From Clostridiales bacterium (GTDB lineage: Bacteria; Bacillota; Clostridia; Oscillospirales; CAG-272), in the NCBI GenBank assembly GCA_022800625.1, contig JAAWQR010000017.1, positions 1-51,140 on the forward strand: a stretch of 51,140 nt of DNA, written 5' to 3'. Positions 51,100 through 51,140 of the stretch are shown here, one piece after another; positions within the stretch are counted from its first letter, which is position 1; each line of letters opens with the position of its first letter. Position numbers and translations under genes: made by a program. The notes under the pieces were generated by a model. It was not told the DNA's origin, made no database searches, and worked only from the letters and a program-made list of their open reading frames with translations.

Positions 51100-51123
51100 C
51101 TACATTCCGCTGCGCGGAAGTAG
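51100..51123. repeat. Inverted partner of the palindromic repeat at 50111
   Basis: CTACATTCCGCTGCGCGGAA followed by GTAG is the reverse complement of CTACTTCCGCGCAGCGGAAT-GTAG at 50111-50134. The two copies flank the whole small-RNA region as a long-range inverted repeat. Confidence 0.8.
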
Positions 51124-51140
51124 GCGGTTTCAGCCGCAGC

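Overview
This window looks like a chromosomal segment of a Gram-positive anaerobe of the class Clostridia, probably from the Oscillospiraceae-like gut lineages. That placement is an inference. It rests on RNase Y, SepF/YlmH, Noc plus ParA/ParB with parS sites, a two-gene SufC/SufB system, AGGAGG-type ribosome binding sites, many TTGACA-N17-TATAAT promoters, an SLH-domain exoprotein and endonuclease-type MutL. No plasmid, prophage or CRISPR array is visible. The accessory signal is in intergenic repeats and small RNAs.

Layout. 1-3.5 kb: a dispersed palindromic repeat, a secreted phage-type lysozyme with SLH anchors, a structured gene-free stretch, a truncated metallohydrolase and secG. 3.7-7.4 kb (minus): a preQ1 biosynthesis operon, queD-queE-folE-queC-queF, driven by a consensus promoter and led by a probable preQ1-I riboswitch with terminator. 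Three 141-bp tandem repeats sit inside the operon before queC. tgt, which uses preQ1, lies at 41.6 kb. 7.4-18 kb (minus): an unknown protein, a GH106-like glycosidase, a VanZ-like protein, an unpaired type II topoisomerase B-like subunit, the sufC-sufB pair and rny. 18.2-25 kb (plus): potABCD behind a 360-nt structured leader, then mntP and a MATE transporter. 25.2-31.4 kb (minus): tRNA-Thr, parB, parA, two perfect parS sites, noc, a MORN-repeat membrane protein, an unknown membrane protein and a DUF1015 protein. 31.7-35.2 kb (plus): a NusG-domain-II protein, a Gx transporter, ApbE (an EetA/EetB/flavinyl-transferase-like module) and miaB. 35.5-44.1 kb (plus): ylbF/ricF, mutS, a nucleotidyltransferase, mutL, tgt and an HI0933/BaiN-type flavoprotein. 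44.1-46.8 kb: yggS-sepF-yggT-ylmH. 46.8-49.9 kb: MIF-like, flavin reductase-like, alpha/beta hydrolase and Gfo/Idh/MocA proteins.

The last 1.2 kb has no protein gene and holds the most interesting signal: two tandem paralogous small RNAs on the minus strand (about 50331-50438 and 50694-50786). Each has its own promoter placed so that transcription starts at the 5' strand of a closing stem. Each has two hairpins with identical 7-nt loops (UUACGAC and CUUCCAA) on different stems, and each ends in a U-run. I do not recognise the family. A plus-strand promoter and a strong plus-strand terminator flank the left RNA, so an antisense transcript is possible.

Functional links: the queuosine genes, tgt and miaB are all tRNA modification genes. 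RNase Y and YlbF (with its cysteine cluster) are known partners in RNA decay. mutS/mutL form the mismatch repair pair, and noc/parAB with parS form the segregation module.
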